Position numbers and translations under genes: made by a program. Below the pieces are notes generated by a model, which saw nothing but the letters and a program-made list of their open reading frames with translations, did not search any database and had not been told where the DNA came from. Positions 12,843 through 22,434 of a DNA stretch of 64,000 nucleotides are shown piece by piece (position 1 is the stretch's first letter; each line of letters begins with the position of its first letter). This stretch comes from Caballeronia sp. SBC1 (GTDB lineage: Bacteria > Pseudomonadota > Gammaproteobacteria > Burkholderiales > Burkholderiaceae): NCBI RefSeq assembly GCF_011493005.1, contig NZ_CP049156.1:1364001-1428000 (forward strand). The letters are read 5' to 3'.

Positions 12843-13508
12843 ATGGATTCCTCCCTGATACAAACCATCGCGGTCTACGCGCTTCCCGTGATCTTCGCGA
12901 TCACGCTGCATGAGGCTGCTCACGGCTATGCGGCTCGCCTGCTGGGCGACAACACGGCTTATGTGCTTGGCCGCGTGTCGCTCAACCCAATGCGCCACAT
13001 TGACCCCGTCGGCACGCTCGCCATTCCGCTGATCCTTTATTTCGTCACCAGCGGCGCGTTCATGTTCGGCTATGCGAAGCCGGTGCCCGTGGCCTTTGGC
13101 AACCTGCGCAATCCGCGTTGGGGCAGCTTGTGGGTAGCGGCGGCCGGGCCCGCGAGCAATTTCGTCCAGGCGCTCATCTGGGGCGTGGTCGCCGTGCTGC
13201 TGGCATCGTTTAACATCAACGAACCGTTCTTTACGCGCATGGCCGCGGCCGGCGTTGGCGTGAACCTCGTGCTCGGCGTGCTCAACCTGTTTCCCTTGCC
13301 GCCGCTCGACGGTGGACGCGTACTGATGGCGCTGCTGCCCGTACGTGCGTCGATCATGCTTTCGCGGCTTGAACCTTATGGTTTTTTCATCGTGATGGCG
13401 CTTGTCATGACCGGTACCTTGACGCGTTTCTGGCTCGGGCCGCTGGTGAGCGCCGGGTATGTCGCGGTGTCGGCCGTCCTGAATCCTCTTGCCTCGCTCT
13501 TACAATAA
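12843..13508 (+). CDS. M50-family site-2-type membrane metalloprotease
   Basis: A 221-residue polytopic membrane protein. The zinc-binding HEAAHGY motif lies in the first membrane helix at about residues 22-28, and the later NLFPLPPLDGGR segment supplies the third ligand. No PDZ domain is present, so this is the short form of the family rather than RseP. Such proteins cut substrates within the membrane; the substrate here is unknown. It ends four bases before trpS, suggesting co-transcription. Confidence 0.88.
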   Translation: MDSSLIQTIAVYALPVIFAITLHEAAHGYAARLLGDNTAYVLGRVSLNPMRHIDPVGTLAIPLILYFVTSGAFMFGYAKPVPVAFGNLRNPRWGSLWVAAAGPASNFVQALIWGVVAVLLASFNINEPFFTRMAAAGVGVNLVLGVLNLFPLPPLDGGRVLMALLPVRASIMLSRLEPYGFFIVMALVMTGTLTRFWLGPLVSAGYVAVSAVLNPLASLLQ

Positions 13509-13512
13509 ATCC

Positions 13513-14715
13513 ATGTTCCCTGATCGTATCTTCTCTGGCATGCGGCCGACCGGCTCGCTGCATCTAGGTCACTATCACGGTGTGCTCAAGAACTGGGTGC
13601 GACTGCAGTCCGAGTACCCGTGCTTTTTCGCGGTCGTCGACTGGCATGCGCTGACGACCCACTACGAAACGCCTGAAGTTATCGAGAAGAATGTGTGGGA
13701 AGTGCTGATCGACTGGCTCGCGTCCGGTATCGATCCTGCGCAGGCCACGCTCTTCATCCAGAGCCGCGTGCCTGAACACGCCGAGCTTGCGCTGCTGCTC
13801 GGCATGAGCACGCCGCTCGGCTGGCTCGAACGCGTGCCGACCTACAAAGAGCAGATCGAGAAGCTGAAGGAAAAGGATCTGACCACGTACGGTTTTCTCG
13901 GTTATCCGGTGCTGATGGCCGCGGACATCCTGTTGTATCGCGCGTCGCTCGTGCCGGTGGGCGAGGACCAGGTGCCGCACGTGGAAATGACGCGCGAGAT
14001 CGCGCGGCGCTTCAATTATCTGTACGGGCGTGAGGCGGATTTCGAAGAGAAAGCACTCGATGCCGCGAAGAAACTCGGCGGCAAGCGCGCGAAGCTGTAT
14101 CACGAGCTGCGGGTTGCGTATCAGCAGGAAGGCGACGACGAAGCGCTGGAAAAGGCGCGTGCGATGTTGCAGGAGTCGCAGAGCCTGTCCATGAATGACC
14201 GCGAACGGCTGTTCGGTTATCTGGAAGGCGCGCGCAAGATTATCCTGGTCGAGCCGCAGGCGCTGCTGACAGAAGCCTCACGCATGCCGGGACTCGACGG
14301 CGCGAAGATGTCGAAGTCGTATGGCAACACTATCGGCTTGCGTGAAGACGCCGAGACCATCACGAAGAAAGTGCGCACCATGCCGACCGACCCGGCGCGG
14401 GTTCGCCGCACCGATCCCGGCGATCCGGACAAATGCCCAGTGTGGCAACTGCATCAGGTCTATACCGACGAAGCCACGCACAAGTGGGTGCAGACGAACT
14501 GCCGCAGCGCGGGAATTGGCTGCCTTGAATGCAAGCAGCCGGTGATCGAAGGCATTTTGCACGAGCAGCAACCCATGCTGGAACGTGCGCAGAAATACAT
14601 GGACGATCCGTCGCTGTTGCGCGCGATCGTGGCTGACGGTTGCGACAAGGCGCGCAAGTTCGCAGTGGAGACCATGCGTGACGTCCGCGACGCGATGGGG
14701 CTCTCGTACAACTGA
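13513..14715 (+). CDS. trpS: Tryptophanyl-tRNA synthetase
   Basis: Class Ic aminoacyl-tRNA synthetase charging tRNA-Trp. The HIGH-type motif is SLHLGHYHG at about residues 15-23 and the KMSKS motif KMSKSYGN is near residue 265. The 400-residue length exceeds the 330 of E. coli TrpS through an insertion around residues 170-240, a form common in Burkholderiales. The ATG at 13513 is preferred; a TTG at 13489 in the same frame would overlap the protease gene. Confidence 0.97.
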   Translation: MFPDRIFSGMRPTGSLHLGHYHGVLKNWVRLQSEYPCFFAVVDWHALTTHYETPEVIEKNVWEVLIDWLASGIDPAQATLFIQSRVPEHAELALLLGMSTPLGWLERVPTYKEQIEKLKEKDLTTYGFLGYPVLMAADILLYRASLVPVGEDQVPHVEMTREIARRFNYLYGREADFEEKALDAAKKLGGKRAKLYHELRVAYQQEGDDEALEKARAMLQESQSLSMNDRERLFGYLEGARKIILVEPQALLTEASRMPGLDGAKMSKSYGNTIGLREDAETITKKVRTMPTDPARVRRTDPGDPDKCPVWQLHQVYTDEATHKWVQTNCRSAGIGCLECKQPVIEGILHEQQPMLERAQKYMDDPSLLRAIVADGCDKARKFAVETMRDVRDAMGLSYN

Positions 14716-14723
14716 TCATCACT

Positions 14724-15344
14724 ATGTCAGCGCCTGAACAGTCACCTACGCCACCCACGCCACCGACCACCGCCAGTGCATGGATCGAGCAGTGGTCGCA
14801 TCTGGTGGAGCAGGGCGGCGCGGTACTCGACGTCGCGTCGGGCAACGGCCGCCATGCGCGTTATTTTGCGTTGCGCGGGCATCCGGTGCTGGCGCTGGAT
14901 CGCGATGAAACTGCATTGGCGAGTCTCGCTGCTGGGCAGCACATCAGCACGCGTTGCGCCGATCTGGAAAACGCAGGCTGGCCGCTACGGGAGGACGAGA
15001 AATTCGCCGCGATCGTCGTGACGAATTACCTTCACCGGCCTCTGTTCCCCTATTTATTCGATGCCCTCGCGCCCGGCGGCGTGCTGCTCTATGAGACCTT
15101 CGCGGCGGGCAATGAACGTTTTGGCAAGCCGTCGAACCCGGACTTCCTGCTGAATCCCGGCGAGTTGCTCGACGCCGTGCGGGGCCGGTTGCGGGTCATC
15201 GCTTATCAGGATGGTTTTATCAACGTGCCGCGCGCATCCTGCGTACAGCGCATCGTCGCTGTCGCTCCGGCGCGGCCCACGCTCACAGGCCTTACGGAAC
15301 GTAACAATGCATCAGATCCCGTTCGTTACGTGCTGCAGGGCTAA
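14724..15344 (+). CDS. class I SAM-dependent methyltransferase
   Basis: A 206-residue protein with a Rossmann methyltransferase core. Motif I is VLDVASGNGRHARYF near residue 35, the acidic end of strand 2 is ALDRDE near 58, and post-motif segments NYLHRPLF and LAPGGVLLYET follow. It resembles TehB-like small-molecule methyltransferases. It starts eight bases after trpS and precedes dapA, so it may ride in the same transcript. The substrate is unknown. Confidence 0.85.
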   Translation: MSAPEQSPTPPTPPTTASAWIEQWSHLVEQGGAVLDVASGNGRHARYFALRGHPVLALDRDETALASLAAGQHISTRCADLENAGWPLREDEKFAAIVVTNYLHRPLFPYLFDALAPGGVLLYETFAAGNERFGKPSNPDFLLNPGELLDAVRGRLRVIAYQDGFINVPRASCVQRIVAVAPARPTLTGLTERNNASDPVRYVLQG

Positions 15345-15386
15345 TCCGCTACAATCGCGGTTTACCGACCAATTTCATAGCGTTTC

Positions 15387-16292
15387 ATGACAAACGGAAC
15401 ACACGGCGGCATCCAGATCCGCGGCAGCATTCCTGCCATCGTCACCCCGATGCACGAGGACGGTAGTCTCGATCTGCCGGCGTTTCGAAAACTGATCGAC
15501 TGGCATGTGGAAGAGGGCTCGAACGGCCTCGTCGTGGTCGGCACGAGCGGCGAATCGGCCACGCTCTCAGTGGACGAACACATCCTGATGGTGAAAACCG
15601 CCGTCGAACACACGGCCAAGCGCTTTCCGATCATCGCTGGCGCGGGGGGGAACTCCACGTCGGAGGCGGTCGAGCTGGCAAAAGCGGCGAAGGAAGTCGG
15701 CGCTGACGCCACGCTGCAAGTAGTTCCTTACTACAACAAGCCGACGCAAGAAGGCATGTACCAGCACTTCCGCAAAATCGCGGAATCCGTCGACCTGCCC
15801 GTCATCCTGTATAACGTTCCGGGCCGGACGGTTGCCGACATGAACCACGACACCGTGCTGCGTCTCGCCGACGTGCCGGGCATCGTGGGTGTGAAAGAGG
15901 CAACGGGAAATATCGACCGTGCGGCAAACCTGATCAAGTACGCGCCGGCGCATTTTGCAATCTACAGCGGTGACGATCCGACCGCGATCGCATTGATGCT
16001 GCTCGGCGGCCACGGCAACATTTCGGTGACGGCGAACGTCGCGCCGAGAGCGATGAGCGAACTCTGCCGCGCGGCGCTGGCCGGCGACGCGATCACCGCG
16101 CGCAAGATTCATCTGAGCTTGCTGTCGCTGCACAAGCAGATGTTTTGCGAGTCGAATCCGATCCCCGCGAAGTGGGCGCTGGCTGCGCTCGGGCGCATGG
16201 AAAGCGGGATTCGCCTGCCGCTGACGCCGCTCGACGCGCGCTATCACGACGTTGTGCGGGACGCGTTGCGCGAAACAGGACTTCTGGCCTGA
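15387..16292 (+). CDS. dapA: 4-hydroxy-tetrahydrodipicolinate synthase
   Basis: DapA condenses pyruvate with aspartate semialdehyde, the committed step to diaminopimelate and lysine. The 301-residue TIM barrel shows the GTSGESATL loop near residue 53, [10 protein letters not shown] with the catalytic Tyr near 115, LYNVPGRT near 147 and the Schiff-base lysine in VGVKEATGN near residue 170. It sits just upstream of bamC, as in E. coli (dapA-bamC). Confidence 0.98.
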   Translation: MTNGTHGGIQIRGSIPAIVTPMHEDGSLDLPAFRKLIDWHVEEGSNGLVVVGTSGESATLSVDEHILMVKTAVEHTAKRFPIIAGAGGNSTSEAVELAKAAKEVGADATLQVVPYYNKPTQEGMYQHFRKIAESVDLPVILYNVPGRTVADMNHDTVLRLADVPGIVGVKEATGNIDRAANLIKYAPAHFAIYSGDDPTAIALMLLGGHGNISVTANVAPRAMSELCRAALAGDAITARKIHLSLLSLHKQMFCESNPIPAKWALAALGRMESGIRLPLTPLDARYHDVVRDALRETGLLA

Positions 16293-16298
16293 CGGCCG

Positions 16299-16333
16299 GC
16301 AGTGGGGCGCAGTTAAAACATGCGCCCCACTGC
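16299..16333 (+). terminator. hairpin after dapA
   Basis: Arms GCAGTGGGGCGCA and TGCGCCCCACTGC pair perfectly over 13 bp around a nine-base loop. No T run follows, so it may attenuate or protect the transcript rather than terminate it fully. Confidence 0.5.
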
Positions 16334-16468
16334 AATGCAGTGGTTTCGGCCTTACTACCGTTTGGCCAGCCAGCGAGTGTCATCAACCCGTCGTTCATCG
16401 ACCCGTTTCCGGCTTAGCTTTCACGCTTAGCTTCCAGGCAACGCGCATTCAGCATCACGAAGGACCTC

Positions 16469-17611
16469 ATGAAACGTTCCGCCTTATTCAATCACGCTCG
16501 CACCCTGAGCGTGCTGTCGCTTGGAATCGGCACGCTGATCTCGCTTGCCGGTTGTGACACGTTGAACGACTGGCTCGCGCCGGATCGGGTCAATTACAAG
16601 GGTGCTGAAACGGCGCCTGCGCTGACCGTGCCGTCAGATCTGAGCACCGCGGACATCAGCCAGCGTTATGCCGCGCCGCCCAAGCTGAATACGCTTGGCG
16701 GCGCTGCGCCGCGTGCGCTTACGCCCGCAGGCAATGCAACCGTCGGCGTGCCGAGCCCGCAAGACCCGTTCGGCATGCACGTGGAGCGTGACGGCGATCG
16801 CCGCTGGCTAGTCGTCGATGGCCGTTCCCCGGACCAGCTCTGGCCGCAGTTGCAAGAGTTCTGGGAAGAGAACGGCTTCACGCTCAAGACAGATGCTGCT
16901 GCTACCGGCATCATGACGACCGACTGGGCTGAAAATCGCGCGAACATTCCGGACGACTGGTTCAGGAAGAGCATTGGCAAGCTGGTCGACTTTGCGTATT
17001 CGTCGGGTACACGCGATCAGTTCAGTACGCTGGTCGAGCGCGGTGCGAGTGGTTCCACCGATATCTCCATCAGCCATAGCGCGATGGAAGAAGTGCTGAC
17101 GGGTCAGGACAAGACATCGTCGAAATGGGTGGAGCGGCCGCGTAATCCGGCACTCGAAGCTGCGTTCCTTGCGAAGCTGATGGAGAAGTTCGGTCTCACC
17201 GACGCGCAGGCCAAGCAACTGTTGACCGATGCAACCCCCGCGAGCGCAACGGCGACGGCAGATCCGACACGTGGCGCCTCCACGCTCGATCTCTCCGAGC
17301 CATTCGACAGCGCCTGGTTGCGAGTGGGCCTTGCACTCGACCGGACCAACTTCACCGTCGACAACCGGGATCGTGCGAAGGGCCTGTATTACGTGCGCTT
17401 CTCGGACTCCATGCAGGAGTTGAAGAAGGAAGGTTTGCTCGGCAAGTTCTTTAGCGGTGGCACACCCAAGCCTTCGCGCGAGTTCATGGTCAACGTGCGT
17501 CCGAAGGCCGACACGGTTACGGAGATTGCCGTGGTAGACGCCAACGGCCAGGTGGATACATCGACCGACGCGCAACGCATTGTCGCGCTGTTGCACGCGC
17601 AGTTGAACTAG
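16469..17611 (+). CDS. bamC: Outer membrane assembly lipoprotein BamC
   Basis: BamC is a lipoprotein of the BAM complex that inserts beta-barrel proteins in the outer membrane. An AAGGA site lies six bases before the ATG. The signal peptide ends in the lipobox ISLAGC (Cys near residue 29). A disordered N-terminal region with the LTVPSDLS segment that binds BamD follows, then two helix-grip domains (about 110-210 and 270-380). At 380 residues it is slightly longer than the E. coli protein. It follows dapA, the usual neighbour. Confidence 0.92.
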   Translation: MKRSALFNHARTLSVLSLGIGTLISLAGCDTLNDWLAPDRVNYKGAETAPALTVPSDLSTADISQRYAAPPKLNTLGGAAPRALTPAGNATVGVPSPQDPFGMHVERDGDRRWLVVDGRSPDQLWPQLQEFWEENGFTLKTDAAATGIMTTDWAENRANIPDDWFRKSIGKLVDFAYSSGTRDQFSTLVERGASGSTDISISHSAMEEVLTGQDKTSSKWVERPRNPALEAAFLAKLMEKFGLTDAQAKQLLTDATPASATATADPTRGASTLDLSEPFDSAWLRVGLALDRTNFTVDNRDRAKGLYYVRFSDSMQELKKEGLLGKFFSGGTPKPSREFMVNVRPKADTVTEIAVVDANGQVDTSTDAQRIVALLHAQLN

Positions 17612-17621
17612 GTTTTCGCCG

Positions 17622-18401
17622 ATGCCGATGCGGTTTGCCAGTCTCGGCAGCGGCAGCGAAGGCAACGCGTTGCTGGTCGAGTCGGTCAGCGGCACGACGA
17701 CCACGCGCGTGCTGCTGGATTGTGGATTCTCTGCGAAGGAAGTCGAACGGCGCCTGGCGCGGCTCGACGTGCGGGCGGACCAGATCGACGCCATTCTCAT
17801 CACGCATGAGCACGCGGACCACATTGGCGGCGCGCTGACTTTGGCGCGCAGATGGTCTATTCCGTTGCATATGAGCTGGGGCACTGCGCGCGCAGTAGGT
17901 GCGGACGATGCCCCGGTAGATCTTCACGTGCTCTGGGGCGATGAGAGCGTGATGGTGGGGGACCTGGAAGTGCTCCCTTACACAGTGCCCCACGACGCGC
18001 GCGAGCCCCTGCAATACGTGTTCTCGGACGGCGCAAGCCGTTTGGGCGTCCTGACGGATGTCGGGGGCGCGACAGCCCACATCACGAATGTACTGAGCGG
18101 TTGCGATGCCCTGGTGCTCGAATCGAATCACGATGTCGGGATGCTCGCGACAAGCCGTTATCCAGCCTCGCTCAAGGCGCGTATTGGCGGTATGCACGGA
18201 CACCTGAACAACGACGCTGCAGCAGGGATTCTTGCTGCGCTCGATAGATCGAAGCTGCGCCATCTGGTGGCCGCTCACCTGAGTCGGGAGAACAACTTGC
18301 CTGAGTTGGCCCAGGCGGCGCTCGCCGCAGCGCTGGGCGGCACGCCGGCCGATGTCGTGGTCGCCACGCAAGGCGATGGGTTCGACTGGTTGTCGGTATG
18401 A
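17622..18401 (+). CDS. MBL-fold metallohydrolase, YycJ/WalJ-like
   Basis: A 259-residue metallo-beta-lactamase-fold protein. The metal motif HEHADH is near residues 65-70 after the short N-terminus FASLGSGSEGN typical of the YycJ group, some of which are DNA exonucleases. Later ligands appear in LTDVG, LESNHD and HLSRENN. No signal peptide. It starts ten bases after bamC. The in vivo substrate is not known. Confidence 0.85.
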   Translation: MPMRFASLGSGSEGNALLVESVSGTTTTRVLLDCGFSAKEVERRLARLDVRADQIDAILITHEHADHIGGALTLARRWSIPLHMSWGTARAVGADDAPVDLHVLWGDESVMVGDLEVLPYTVPHDAREPLQYVFSDGASRLGVLTDVGGATAHITNVLSGCDALVLESNHDVGMLATSRYPASLKARIGGMHGHLNNDAAAGILAALDRSKLRHLVAAHLSRENNLPELAQAALAAALGGTPADVVVATQGDGFDWLSV

Positions 18402-18495
18402 AACCCCTCTGTATTTCCCTATAGGCGCTGCAACACGCGCTGCATAACGCCGCATATAGGCATTTCGCGTATTCACAGCAAGAAACACCAGACGT

Positions 18496-18526
18496 AAAAA
18501 AACCGGCCCGAGGGCCGGTTTTTTCA
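18496..18526 (+). terminator. rho-independent terminator
   Basis: AAAAAACCGGCCC, loop GAG, GGGCCGGTTTTTT: a perfect GC-rich stem with A and T tracts. It closes the bamC-MBL hydrolase transcript and, being symmetric, may also act on the opposing lipoprotein gene. Confidence 0.9.
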
Positions 18527-18629
18527 TAAGCCTCCCAGAATGACTTCCCTGCGAGGCTTACTGCGGAGGCTTCGTTTTCAGCTAAATGGATCAGCTAAAG
18601 AGCGGAAAACTGGGCCCCTGACTAGGTGC

Positions 18630-18893
18630 TTACTGGCTTGCGCCCGAAGCAGGAGCAGCTGCAGAAGCTGCGTCGGTTGCCGATGCAGCAGCCGCAGTTG
18701 CGTCGCTTGCAGCAGCCGTAGCGCTCGAAGCTGCGTCGCTAGCAGCAGCTGCAGAATCCGAAGCAGCAGCAGCAGGTGCCGAAGCAGCCGAGGTATCGCT
18801 AGCAGCGCCCGGAGCAGCCGTATCGCTAGACTTGTTGCATGCAGCAAGAGCAACAGCAGCCAACAGGGATGCTACGAGGAGAGATTTCTTCAT
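18630..18893 (-). CDS. Ala/Ser/Asp-rich low-complexity lipoprotein
   Basis: An 87-residue protein. The ATG at 18893 is preceded by AAGGA and opens a signal peptide MKKSLLVASLLAAVALAAC with a lipobox cysteine at residue 19. The mature part consists almost wholly of Ala, Ser, Asp, Thr and Pro, arranged in loose repeats such as SDAASSATAAASDATA. It should be an extended, disordered chain tethered to the envelope. Function is unknown; its role could be mechanical or charge-related. Confidence 0.75.
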   Translation of the reverse strand: MKKSLLVASLLAAVALAACNKSSDTAAPGAASDTSAASAPAAAASDSAAAASDAASSATAAASDATAAAASATDAASAAAPASGASQ

Positions 18894-19023
18894 GATCACG
18901 TCCTTTTATGGTTAAAGGTAAGCAACAGCGCAAAGTACCGGTAATGTGTGCTCCAACACCGACCCGGGCCGTTGTGGACTCACATTATGTATGTCTGTGA
19001 GACTTCCTACGGCTTGGGCGGAA

Positions 19024-19052
19024 ATTATATGCACTTTCGTATCGACCGTCGA
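19024..19052 (-). promoter_or_regulatory. putative promoter of the Ala-rich lipoprotein
   Basis: On the minus strand TATAAT (19024-19029) lies 17 bp from TCGACG (19047-19052). The predicted leader to the ATG is about 120 nt. Confidence 0.45.
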
Positions 19053-19121
19053 TAAATCAGGGGACAATACGTTGTCTTTCTCATACATTTCAACCCACGG
19101 AACAGCAAGACAGGCCAAACA

Positions 19122-20354
19122 CTAGGCGTTTGCGTTGACTTGTATCCAGCCCGCACAATACCACTCGTGCAGTAGCACTGTCATTGACGAATCGCCTGAG
19201 AGTGTTACAAAGCGTTTCCCCTCCAAATAGCGTTTGTCGGCGAGTTCAGGTAGCCATTTTTTGACCTTTCCGGACAATAAATCCTGCTCGCCATTCATAA
19301 AATAAGCGTGCTTGTCATAAAGCAGCACGGTCTTTTTATCGAGCTTCAAACCAGACTGTTTCGCGCGTTCGATAAACCGGTTCTCATTCAAAGGGCGTCG
19401 CGGCGGATCAAATACGACATTCGGCTTGGGTTCGCTCAAGTAAGTGCCGAGAAACGAAGCAACGTCCTTCTCATTCCAATCAATGTTCGCAAGGATCGCG
19501 CCAACCCGTTCGATCATGAGCGGCGGGAGCAATGCCGGGTGGCTGACAGCGGGCTGAGCCGGGTCGCGGTAGCGTTGCGCGCCATCCTTGGCACCCTTCG
19601 CGCTGGCGCTGCAGGCATCGTCCAGGCGCTCCGCGAGGTGATATAGGAACTGGCCTGTCAGTTCGCTTGCAGAAGGCGCCCGGAAGCCGATCGAGGCGGT
19701 CATGCACTCGCCTTCGGCCACGCCGTCATGAGCAATGTGAGGCGGCAAATAAAGCATGTCGCCCGGTTCCAGCACCCACTCCTCATCCGCTTCGAAGTGC
19801 TGTAAAACTTTCAACGGCAACCCCTCTTTTAGCGAGAGATCGCGCTGCGCGCCGAAGCGCCAGCGCCGTTTGCCGTGCACTTGCAACAGGAAGACGTCGT
19901 AGGAATCGAAGTGCGCGCCCACGCCGCCGCCGTCGGTGGCGTACGAGATCATGAGATCGTCAACGCGGGCGTCGGGGATGAAACGGAAGCGGTCCAGCAG
20001 CGCGCGCGCACGGTCGTCGTGCAGGTTTACCCCTTGCACGAGTAATGTCCAGTCACGCTTTTTCACAGATGGCAATTCATCGGGCGCAAAAGGACCGTGC
20101 TCCATCGCCCAGGACTTGCGAAAATGCGTGATGAGGCGCGATTCCGCGTCTTCGCTGTCGGCGAGTTCGAACAGTTCGTCGCGCGACAGAGGGGGTTGAA
20201 TGCCAGGAATCGCCTGACGGATCAGGAACGGCTTTTTCTGCCAGTACCGGCGCATGAATTGCGCAGGCGTGAGGTTACCGAGCAGGGTTGAAGGTTCGTC
20301 GGGAAGCGGCACCGCGAAAGGACTTGAGGGAACGTTAGGGGACCGCGCTGGCAT
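19122..20354 (-). CDS. roxA: RoxA/YcfD-like ribosomal oxygenase (JmjC/cupin)
   Basis: A 410-residue protein with an N-terminal JmjC-type cupin and a C-terminal winged-helix region. The iron-binding triad is visible as His148-x-Asp150 (GAHFDSYD) and His209 (PPHIAHDG). The E. coli homologue YcfD/RoxA is a 2-oxoglutarate oxygenase that hydroxylates an arginine of ribosomal protein L16. The family begins with LTPAQFMRRYWQKKP, which is present near residue 29. It is transcribed divergently from a SlyD-like FKBP gene, with only 33 bp between the starts. Confidence 0.88.
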   Translation of the reverse strand: MPARSPNVPSSPFAVPLPDEPSTLLGNLTPAQFMRRYWQKKPFLIRQAIPGIQPPLSRDELFELADSEDAESRLITHFRKSWAMEHGPFAPDELPSVKKRDWTLLVQGVNLHDDRARALLDRFRFIPDARVDDLMISYATDGGGVGAHFDSYDVFLLQVHGKRRWRFGAQRDLSLKEGLPLKVLQHFEADEEWVLEPGDMLYLPPHIAHDGVAEGECMTASIGFRAPSASELTGQFLYHLAERLDDACSASAKGAKDGAQRYRDPAQPAVSHPALLPPLMIERVGAILANIDWNEKDVASFLGTYLSEPKPNVVFDPPRRPLNENRFIERAKQSGLKLDKKTVLLYDKHAYFMNGEQDLLSGKVKKWLPELADKRYLEGKRFVTLSGDSSMTVLLHEWYCAGWIQVNANA

Positions 20355-20387
20355 CGTATAATTGAGGCTTGTATCTTGGAGAATCCA

Positions 20388-20927
20388 ATGAAAATCGCAA
20401 AAGACACCGTCGTATCAGTAGCCTATAAGCTCTCAGACGCTCATGGCAATCTGATCGAGGAAAGCGACGAGCCGATGGTCTATCTGCACGGCGGCTATGA
20501 TGGCACGTTCCCCAAGATCGAGGAAGCACTCGACGGTCAGGAAGCAGGCTATCAGACCCAGCTGCAGCTCGAACCGCAGGATGCGTTCGGTGAGTACGAT
20601 CCCGATCTCGTGAAAGTCGAGGCGCGCGGCCGGTTTCCGGAACCGCTTGAAGTCGGCATGCAGTTTGAAGGCACCCCGGAAGACGGCGAGGACGAACTCG
20701 ATTCGCTGATCTACACGGTCACCGACGTGGCGGAAGATAAAGTCGTGCTCGACGGCAATCATCCGCTTGCAGGTATGGCGTTACGCTTCGCGCTGAACGT
20801 GCAGGAAGTCCGCGAAGCCACCGAGGACGAGAAAGAACATCAGCACGCGCATGGCCTCGACGGTCTTGAAGTCCTTGACGAGGACGACGAAGAGCCGGGC
20901 AAGGACGTGGGCCCCACCTTGCACTGA
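20388..20927 (+). CDS. slyD: SlyD-like FKBP-type peptidyl-prolyl isomerase
   Basis: A 179-residue FKBP-type isomerase and chaperone. The split FKBP domain with an inserted IF (chaperone) domain is recognisable: YKLSDAHGNLIEES near residue 15, YLHGGYDG, AFGEYDPDLV near 65, and VLDGNHPLAGMALRF near 125. The C-terminus is acidic with only a few His, so the metal-binding tail of E. coli SlyD is much reduced. The ATG at 20388 has GGAG seven bases upstream. A TATAAT at 20357-20362 could be part of its promoter. Confidence 0.9.
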   Translation: MKIAKDTVVSVAYKLSDAHGNLIEESDEPMVYLHGGYDGTFPKIEEALDGQEAGYQTQLQLEPQDAFGEYDPDLVKVEARGRFPEPLEVGMQFEGTPEDGEDELDSLIYTVTDVAEDKVVLDGNHPLAGMALRFALNVQEVREATEDEKEHQHAHGLDGLEVLDEDDEEPGKDVGPTLH

Positions 20928-20958
20928 GGGATTTGTTCAGGTTGAACGAAGCGATGTG

Positions 20959-20992
20959 AAACAAGGCGCAGGCAGTTTGCTGCGCCTTGTTT
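20959..20992. terminator. bidirectional terminator
   Basis: AAACAAGGCGCA and TGCGCCTTGTTT form a 12-bp perfect stem ending in A/T tracts. It separates the converging slyD gene and the phosphoesterase-like gene. Confidence 0.85.
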
Positions 20993-21021
20993 TATTTCGA
21001 ACGGTTGATTTGTGGACGGGT

Positions 21022-22434
21022 TTATTGGCCCGTGCCCGTGCCTGTGCCCGATCCGCTGCTCGCGGGACTCGTCGGCACCGGCAGGATCGGCGGCAGGTTT
21101 GCGGGCGAGTTCAAGTTCAGCATTGGCGGCACTGAAGACGCGGGCGTGCCAGTGTCCGGTTGCGGCGCCGGCGCGGAGTGTTGCATTTGCTGCGTTGGCT
21201 GCACCGGTTGCATCTGCTGGAAAAACGATGAAGGCCCGGGGGTGTCGTTCTCAACGCCGGGTATTGACGAAGACGACGAAGGCGCAGACGCCGACGACGG
21301 TGCCGACGAAGACGCGGGCACGCTCGGCGCTGACGCCTGAGCGGGTGCCACCGGCCGCACGATCACGTCGCGCACGCGTACCCGAAAGGGTGGCCGCCAT
21401 GCGAAGTCGGACTCCACTTCCAGCCATTGCGATTGCGGTTTCTTCAAGCCGATCGCGATGCGCGTCAAATTGGCCACCACCGTGCCTTTGTCGTTGCGCA
21501 GTGGCTGGTCGATGCGAAAGCCGCGGGGTATCGGCGTATCCGATTCGTGGATCACGATCACGGGTCCGCGAAACAATTCGGCGGCTTTGACAAGACTGCG
21601 CTTGAGTTCGAGAAAACCATCGCGCGTCGCGTCGCCGCGAGCAAAGTGCAGCCATGCGAAACGATCGCGACGCTCGTAACGCGCGAAGTCAGGGTCGCCC
21701 TGCAGGATCACGACGACCGCACGCATCTCCGAGCGTCGCGCGGTTTCCACCGCATGCTCCAGCCAGAATGCATTGGCGACAGAGCGGTCCTCAAATTCTC
21801 CGTTGCGTCCGCCCGCGGTCAGATAGTGATTGTTCGGCGCGGGCGCGTTCAAGCCAATGAACGCAACACCTTCGGTTTGCCATCGGACATTTTCGCGGAA
21901 CGGCCGAAAGCGCGCGACATCGCTTTCGCGGATCACGGTCATCGGCGTCTGGCCGAGTGAACTCGAGTCACCGAAGAGCAACTGGCGGATGAAATCCAGC
22001 CGCTCGACCGGATCGTAACTGCCTGCTTGCGCGAGACTGCAAGACGCCCAGTCGTTGCCGCCGGGTAACAAGACGACTGGTTTGCGGGAGCTGTCGAAGA
22101 TATGCTGACGCGTGTCGTAAAGCGAATCCCGACACGGTTCCGCTTCGCCTTTGATGTCGCCGTCGTAGACGATGAACGACGTGCTCCGTTCTCGTCCGAT
22201 GGCGTCGAGCATATGCCGGAGCGCAGTTTCGCCGGTGGGTTGGTCTACTACATTCGACGCGATCGCGAATGTGAGTGGTGTGAGGGATGTGAGCGGCGGC
22301 GCTTCGGCTTGCGCGCGGGGCGATCTTCCGATCAACAGGAAGAGGGCGCTCAAGCCAGTAACGATGACGCGGGTGCACACCATGCGGCACGCGCCCGGCG
22401 AGCGGGTGCTTAAGTCCGCCTTAGCGCGACGCAT
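21022..22434 (-). CDS. secreted metallophosphoesterase-like protein with low-complexity tail
   Basis: About 470 residues from the ATG at 22434, which overlaps the 3' end of mutS by 14 bases; the next ATG at 22383 is an alternative. The N-terminus is a signal peptide ([14 protein letters not shown], cleavage after AQA). The central domain resembles calcineurin-like phosphoesterases but with weakened motifs: YDGDIKG, LPGGNDW in place of GNHD, and VIHESDTP. The last 120 residues are Ser/Ala/Pro/Gln-rich and end in repeated Gly-Thr. Whether it keeps metal-dependent activity is doubtful. No strong ribosome-binding site is seen, which fits coupling to mutS. Confidence 0.75.
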   Translation of the reverse strand: MRRAKADLSTRSPGACRMVCTRVIVTGLSALFLLIGRSPRAQAEAPPLTSLTPLTFAIASNVVDQPTGETALRHMLDAIGRERSTSFIVYDGDIKGEAEPCRDSLYDTRQHIFDSSRKPVVLLPGGNDWASCSLAQAGSYDPVERLDFIRQLLFGDSSSLGQTPMTVIRESDVARFRPFRENVRWQTEGVAFIGLNAPAPNNHYLTAGGRNGEFEDRSVANAFWLEHAVETARRSEMRAVVVILQGDPDFARYERRDRFAWLHFARGDATRDGFLELKRSLVKAAELFRGPVIVIHESDTPIPRGFRIDQPLRNDKGTVVANLTRIAIGLKKPQSQWLEVESDFAWRPPFRVRVRDVIVRPVAPAQASAPSVPASSSAPSSASAPSSSSSIPGVENDTPGPSSFFQQMQPVQPTQQMQHSAPAPQPDTGTPASSVPPMLNLNSPANLPPILPVPTSPASSGSGTGTGTGQ

